From contig NZ_FOBU01000002.1 of assembly GCF_900109915.1 (NCBI RefSeq), forward strand, positions 1,195,170-1,259,169: 64,000 nt of DNA, read 5' to 3'. Position 1 is the stretch's first letter; every line of letters starts with the position of its first letter. The notes under the pieces were generated by a model. It searched no databases, was not told the DNA's origin, and was given only the letters and a program-made list of their open reading frames with translations. Both the position numbers and the translations under genes were made by a program. Source of the DNA: Luteibacter sp. UNCMF331Sha3.1. GTDB taxonomy: Bacteria > Pseudomonadota > Gammaproteobacteria > Xanthomonadales > Rhodanobacteraceae. Of the stretch, positions 62,124 through 64,000 are shown in pieces.

Positions 62124-62925
62124 AATCCCAGTCGGGAGCGAGTCCGGCGGGGTTCACCTCCCGGCCGTTGCGTTCCAGAGCGGCGATGGCCGCCATGTCG
62201 TCCTTGTCCAGATGCAGGTCCCGTGCGAGCAGGTTGCTTGCGAGATTCTCGCGCTTCGTCGACGACGGAATGACCGCGTAACCGAGTCGCAACGCCCATG
62301 CGAGCGCCACCTGCGCGACGGTGGCCTGGTGCTTGTCGGCGATCTGGCGGAGCACGGGATCGTGCAGCACCTTGCCGTAGGCGAGGGTCATGTACGACGT
62401 GACCATGATGTCCTGGGCTTTCAGAAACGCCGTGAGTTTCGCGTTCTGCAGATACGGGCTCAGTTCGATCTGGTTGGTGGCGATTTCGCCCTTGCCGACG
62501 ACGTCGATGGCCTGTCGCGTGAGCGCGATGTTGAAGTTCGAGATACCGATCCGGCGGGTGAGCCCCGCGGCCTTCGCTTCGGCGAGCGCTTCCATGAACT
62601 CGGGCAACGCGATGCCCTTACCGGGCGCTGGCCAGTGAATCAGCGTGAGGTCGACGTAGTCGGTGCGGAGCTTCCGCAGGCTCTCACGCAGGCTGGGCAC
62701 CAGCTTCGTGCGGCTGTAGTTGTCGGTCCAGATCTTCGTGGTGACGAACAGGTCGTCGCGACGGACGCCGCTGTCCGCGATGGCTTTGCCGACATCGGCC
62801 TCGTTGCCGTAGATCTGCGCGGTATCGACGGCTCGATAGCCCAGCTCGAGCGCGGCGGTGACGGAGTCGATCACGGTCTGCCCGGTGAGGCGAAACGTAC
62901 CGACGCCGAAGGTGGGGATGGTCAT
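62122..62925 (-). CDS. dkgB: 2,5-diketo-D-gluconate reductase B (aldo/keto reductase)
   Basis: A 267-residue aldo/keto reductase, equal in length to E. coli DkgB and matching it closely: [28 protein letters not shown] (catalytic Asp and Tyr), VTTKIW (Lys), LTLIHWP (His), [32 protein letters not shown]-like [11 protein letters not shown] and [13 protein letters not shown], ending AGLAPDWD. It reduces carbonyls such as methylglyoxal or 2,5-diketogluconate with NADPH. The stop codon falls in the end of a REP copy. The upstream region (62926-63166) is shared with the second YdeP-like gene. Confidence 0.93.
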   Translation of the reverse strand: MTIPTFGVGTFRLTGQTVIDSVTAALELGYRAVDTAQIYGNEADVGKAIADSGVRRDDLFVTTKIWTDNYSRTKLVPSLRESLRKLRTDYVDLTLIHWPAPGKGIALPEFMEALAEAKAAGLTRRIGISNFNIALTRQAIDVVGKGEIATNQIELSPYLQNAKLTAFLKAQDIMVTSYMTLAYGKVLHDPVLRQIADKHQATVAQVALAWALRLGYAVIPSSTKRENLASNLLARDLHLDKDDMAAIAALERNGREVNPAGLAPDWD

Positions 62926-63166
62926 GGGGGTTACTCCTCGCTATCAGGGTCTGAACGGCATTCTGATGCCCGACGTCGACGGGATTAACCGGAGTCTGCA
63001 AGAAATACTTTGTCTGCGAAGTGAAGAATCCACCGCGAGGCGTGAGAAGAAGGATGTTCAATAAAGGCGGCTCGCCTTGCTGCCATAACGGGCAGGGCGG
63101 CGTGCCATGCGGATTCTCCAGTGCGCCGGCCGTCATCGACAGACCGTCAGGCAAAGGGGTATCGCG

Positions 63167-64000
63167 ATGGACAAGACACGTATTCCGGGCATCCACCGCT
63201 ACGACGCGCCGGCCGGTGGCTGGGGCGCGCTCAAGGCGACGGCCAAGGCGGTCGTGGAACAGATGCGCATGGCCGAGGCGCCTGGGCTGCTGCTGCGCCT
63301 CAACAAGCCGGATGGGTTCGACTGCCCCGGTTGCGCGTGGCCCGACAAGGATCATACGTCGACCTTCCAGTTCTGCGAGAACGGTGCGAAGGCTGTGACC
63401 TGGGAGGCGACGAAGAAGCGCGTCACCCCCGAATTCTTCGCCCAGCATACCGTGACGCAGCTGCTCGAACAGAGCGATTACGAGCTCGAGAATCATGGCC
63501 GGCTCACGCATCCGATGGCCTACGACGCTGCATCCGACACATACCGCGCCGTCTCGTGGGACGAGGCGTTCGCTCGCGCCGGCGCGGCGCTACGGGGCCT
63601 CGCGTCGCCCGACATGGCGGAGTTCTACACGTCCGGCCGCGCATCGAACGAGGCGGCGTTCCTTTTCAACATCTTCGCTCGGGAATACGGGACGAACAAT
63701 TTCCCGGATTGCTCGAACATGTGCCATGAAGCGACGAGCGTCGGCCTGCCGATGGCGATCGGCATCGGCAAGGGCACCGTGTCGCTCGACGACTTCGATC
63801 GTTGCGAGCTCATCATCGCCGTGGGCCACAACCCCGGAACGAATCACCCACGGATGATGGGGACGCTGCACGAGTGCGCGCGGCGCGGCGTGCAGATCGT
63901 GGTCCTGAATCCGCTCAAGGAACGTGCGCTGGAACGTTTCGCGGATCCGCAGAATCCCGTGGAAATGATGACCTACAGCGCCACGCCCATCGCCTCGACC
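63167..64000 (+). CDS. FdhF/YdeP-family oxidoreductase, N-terminal part (cut by window end)
   Basis: The first 278 residues of a second YdeP-type enzyme; the frame is open to the last base. It has GFDCPGCAWPDKDH and FQFCENGAKA, the classical family motif, YDAASDTYRAVSWDEAFARAG, DCSNMCHEATSVGLPMAIG, HNPGTNHPRMMG and LNPLKERALERF. It resembles the protein at 56864 in order and motifs but has the standard Cys-Pro-x-Cys-Ala-Trp, which the first lacks. The ATG start has AAAGGGG upstream. It is divergent from dkgB. Confidence 0.92.
   Translation, partial: MDKTRIPGIHRYDAPAGGWGALKATAKAVVEQMRMAEAPGLLLRLNKPDGFDCPGCAWPDKDHTSTFQFCENGAKAVTWEATKKRVTPEFFAQHTVTQLLEQSDYELENHGRLTHPMAYDAASDTYRAVSWDEAFARAGAALRGLASPDMAEFYTSGRASNEAAFLFNIFAREYGTNNFPDCSNMCHEATSVGLPMAIGIGKGTVSLDDFDRCELIIAVGHNPGTNHPRMMGTLHECARRGVQIVVLNPLKERALERFADPQNPVEMMTYSATPIAST

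Noticed and set aside
1-64000. CRISPR arrays, tRNA or rRNA genes, transposases, integrases and phage genes.
   Set aside because: None seen on either strand; no spaced direct repeats other than the REP pair.

Overview
The window is about 64 kb of GC-rich DNA from a Gram-negative chromosome. A gammaproteobacterium of the Xanthomonadales (Rhodanobacteraceae, Luteibacter/Dyella-like) fits best: a large TonB-dependent receptor sits with glycoside hydrolases, GTGGGAGCG-type nested palindromes (REP-like) occur, NodT-type outer-membrane factors are abundant, and coding density is high with many ATGA/TGATG overlaps. This placement is inferred from gene content, not from a search. I saw no tRNA, rRNA, CRISPR array, insertion sequence, phage gene or replication origin.

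Left part (1-34 kb) is a stress and xenobiotic-response region. It holds three complete tripartite efflux systems, each with its own outer-membrane factor: a MexEF-like RND operon (10045 to 3758, minus), an AaeXAB-like aromatic-acid efflux operon headed by a DUF302 gene (23304 to 18386, minus) and an EmrAB-OMF-TetR operon (26228 to 30873, plus). Around them are four alpha/beta hydrolases, two of them close paralogues with Asp at the nucleophile position, plus a beta-carbonic anhydrase, a VOC protein, an NmrA-type reductase, a 2-hydroxyacid dehydrogenase, three AraC regulators and two LuxR-type response regulators with degenerate receivers. A malic enzyme-AEC transporter pair closes this part.

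Middle (34-44.5 kb): a tiny DUF2256 zinc-ribbon-like gene that is easy to miss, a methyltransferase, a beta-propeller sensor histidine kinase whose likely partner regulator lies about 4 kb away, a coupled AraC pair divergent from an SDR, an exported VOC-SnoaL fusion and an M13 metallopeptidase.

Glycan locus (44.7-51.6 kb): an exported GH95 enzyme is divergent from a TonB-dependent receptor-GH27 pair. The shared promoter region has two near-identical palindromic sites (TTGT-N3-ACAA type), a candidate operator for a GntR-like regulator.

Right part (51.7-64 kb): a pyridoxamine-phosphate-oxidase-fold stress protein, a TPR protein, a DUF2188-like protein, a pseudo-receiver, and an RsbQ-like hydrolase overlapping a PAS histidine kinase. 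The last pair recalls the Bacillus RsbQ-RsbP energy-stress sensor with a different output, and is the most interesting candidate system here. Two FdhF/YdeP-type molybdopterin oxidoreductases (the second cut by the window end) flank an NmrA/LysR divergent pair, a glutamine amidotransferase, a REP pair and dkgB.
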